Of a stretch of DNA of 5,861 nucleotides, positions 4,258-5,861 are shown in pieces; position 1 is the stretch's first letter, and every line of letters starts with the position of its first letter. Source of the stretch: Pseudomonadota bacterium (GTDB lineage: Bacteria; Pseudomonadota; Alphaproteobacteria; Rhizobiales; Rhizobiaceae); assembly GCA_023422735.1 (NCBI GenBank), contig JAFAGL010000232.1:1-5861 (forward strand), given 5' to 3'. Below the pieces are notes generated by a model. The model was not told the DNA's origin and ran no database searches. It was given only the letters and a program-made list of their open reading frames with translations. The translations under genes were made by a program, and so were the position numbers.

Positions 4258-5861
4258 TCAAGTGCCCGCCATCGCCAGCGCGACACTGCGCGGGCTGCAA
4301 TGCACGGTCTGGCCCGATACGCGTGCGCCGGTTGCAACCCAGCCATTGGCCGGAAGCGTGAAAGCGCAGTCGTCTTCAGTTCCATTCACCAGAACCGCGA
4401 ACTGCCGCCCCTCGCTTATATGCCGGATCATCGCGACCTGTCGCGCCGTTCCGCTTTCCCAAGCGTCCACTGACATGACCTCTCCGGCAGGCTTCAACCA
4501 GAGCGTATCGCTGTCTAAAGGCAAAGCCGCACGCGCGCCCTCCAAGCCTTCGCGACGCATTGCCGATAAAGCGCAGGCATGGGCATAAAGCTGCGCATCG
4601 AAACGATCCCAATCGACCCAGCCGATCTCGTTGTCTTGCGCATAGGCATTGTTGTTGCCTTGCTGACTGCGGCCGAATTCATCTCCGGCCGTCAGCATGA
4701 TCGTACCGCTTGAAGCAAACAAAGTGCCGAGCAATGCCCGGATATCGCGGCGGCGCGCGTCGCGGATTCCCGCATCGTCGCTCGGTCCTTCGACGCCGTG
4801 GTTCCAGGAAAAATTGTCGTTGTGCCCGTCGCGATTGTCTTCGCCATTGGCGAAATTATGCTTGTGTCGATAGGCGGTCAGGTCAGCCAGCGTCATGCCG
4901 TCATGCGCGGCAATGAAATTGACGCTGCGCGTTTGGCCCGTATCGCTTGCAAGCAGGTCGGAAGAACCCGCCAATCGCGTTGCAAGATCGGCCAGCCGTC
5001 CGTCTCCGCGCCAAAAACGCCGCACATCGTCGCGGAACCGATCGTTCCATTCCAGAAAGCCGGACCCGAAACGCCCGAGTTGATAGCCCTCGGGGCCGAT
5101 GTCCCACGGCTCCGCAATCATCACTTTGTCGCGCAAAACCGGATCGTGACGGATCGCTTCAAGCATTTCGGCTTGCGGCGAAAAGCCGTGCGCATCGCGT
5201 CCCAGGATCGGCGCCAGATCGAAGCGGTAGCCGTCAATCCCGGCAAACTGGATGAAATAGCGCAGCGAATCCAGGACCATCCGCTGCGTAACGGGATGAT
5301 CGCAAGCCAGCGTGTTGCCGGTGCCGGTATCGTTGACGAGTTCCCCGTCAGAGCCGGTCCGGAAATAAGTCTGGGCATCCAGCCCACGCAAGCAAAGCGT
5401 TGGCCCGAACTTATCGCTTTCGCCGGTATGGTTGAAAACCACGTCGAGGATCGTGCCGATGCCGTTTTGGCGCAAAACCGCAACCGTTTCGCGCAGTTCC
5501 GCCAGCCCGCCCGGCGCCAGCCGCGGATCGAGCGCGAAATAAGACACCGGATTGTAGCCCCAGGCATTGCGCAATCCCAACGGCGGCAAATGCCGCTCAT
5601 CGATCCAGGCATGGATCGGCATCAGTTCAATGGCAGAAACACCAAGCTTCACCAGATGCGCGATTACCGCCGGGTCTCGCAATGCAGCGATCGTGCCGCG
5701 TTTATGCGCGGGAATATCGGGATGGCGCATGGTGAAACCGCGCACATTGATTTCGTAGATCAACCCGCCGGGCTCGAACATCGCCGGCTGGTCGCCAAGA
5801 GCCGGCGGCAAGGCGGTGACGATATTTTTCGGCATCAAGAATGCAGTGTCGACCCCTTCCG
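4258..5861 (-). CDS. glgX: Glycogen debranching enzyme GlgX (GH13), N-terminus cut off by the window
   Basis: A glycoside hydrolase family 13 enzyme that cleaves alpha-1,6 branches in glycogen already shortened by phosphorylase. Counting the codon at 5838 as residue 1, the four GH13 regions appear in order: DVVFNH at 132-137, GYRFDLA at 203-209 (nucleophile Asp207), IAEPWD at 241-246 (acid/base Glu243) and AAHDG at 310-314 (Asp313). NFANGEDNRDGHNDNFSWN (328-346) and TAGDEFGRSQQGNNNAY (383-399) are marks of the GlgX/isoamylase group. The frame stays open from 5838 to the window edge (about eight more codons, containing EGVDTAF), and the TTG/ATG near 5838 lies where GlgX proteins have an internal PK-V linker before IYEINVRGFT. 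The missing 150 or so residues should hold the CBM48 domain. The full protein is probably 650-680 residues. The neighbouring glg genes would lie to the right. Confidence 0.92.
   Translation of the reverse strand, partial: EGVDTAFLMPKNIVTALPPALGDQPAMFEPGGLIYEINVRGFTMRHPDIPAHKRGTIAALRDPAVIAHLVKLGVSAIELMPIHAWIDERHLPPLGLRNAWGYNPVSYFALDPRLAPGGLAELRETVAVLRQNGIGTILDVVFNHTGESDKFGPTLCLRGLDAQTYFRTGSDGELVNDTGTGNTLACDHPVTQRMVLDSLRYFIQFAGIDGYRFDLAPILGRDAHGFSPQAEMLEAIRHDPVLRDKVMIAEPWDIGPEGYQLGRFGSGFLEWNDRFRDDVRRFWRGDGRLADLATRLAGSSDLLASDTGQTRSVNFIAAHDGMTLADLTAYRHKHNFANGEDNRDGHNDNFSWNHGVEGPSDDAGIRDARRRDIRALLGTLFASSGTIMLTAGDEFGRSQQGNNNAYAQDNEIGWVDWDRFDAQLYAHACALSAMRREGLEGARAALPLDSDTLWLKPAGEVMSVDAWESGTARQVAMIRHISEGRQFAVLVNGTEDDCAFTLPANGWVATGARVSGQTVHCSPRSVALAMAGT

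Noticed and set aside
4161..4385. 74-residue minus-strand ORF ending in a GFEPPTPSSRTRCATRL-like peptide
   Set aside because: This is the reverse complement of the tRNA gene fused to antisense glgX frame. Peptides of this kind are well-known false annotations over tRNAs.

Overview
This looks like chromosomal DNA of an alphaproteobacterium, most likely of the Rhizobiales, and the gene content and codon style would suit Brucella/Ochrobactrum or a near relative. That placement is an inference from three things: a sulfate-uptake operon of the usual Sbp/CysT type, an L,D-transpeptidase with an acidic linker, and a GGAAC-N16-CGTT promoter of the kind read by the alphaproteobacterial stress sigma factor EcfG. 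No mobile element, CRISPR array or foreign-looking segment is visible.

Positions 1-1511 (minus strand) hold the start of a sulfate ABC transporter operon. The periplasmic sulfate-binding protein Sbp comes first. After an intercistronic hairpin comes the first half of the permease CysT, which runs off the left edge. A palindrome and a possible promoter lie upstream of sbp. Positions 1660-1854 encode a 64-residue protein of unknown function with a strong ribosome-binding site. Positions 1974-3221 encode an exported L,D-transpeptidase that acts on peptidoglycan.

Positions 3375-4051 form a cluster of three very small genes, each predicted to give a single-membrane-span protein: 36 and 41 residues on the minus strand and 36 residues on the plus strand. 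The 41-residue gene sits directly behind the EcfG-type promoter, which makes it a probable general-stress gene. This is the least conventional part of the window.

Positions 4164-4240 (plus strand) are a complete tRNA-Pro(CGG) gene. It converges, with a 17-base gap, on the 3' end of glgX (glycogen debranching enzyme, minus strand). glgX enters from the right edge without its N-terminal part.

The genes do not form one pathway. They are sulfate uptake, cell-wall remodelling, small membrane proteins, a tRNA and glycogen breakdown side by side, mostly ordinary core-genome content. I found no convincing new multi-gene system. The best leads are the stress-promoter-linked mini-protein cluster and the regulatory palindromes around sbp.
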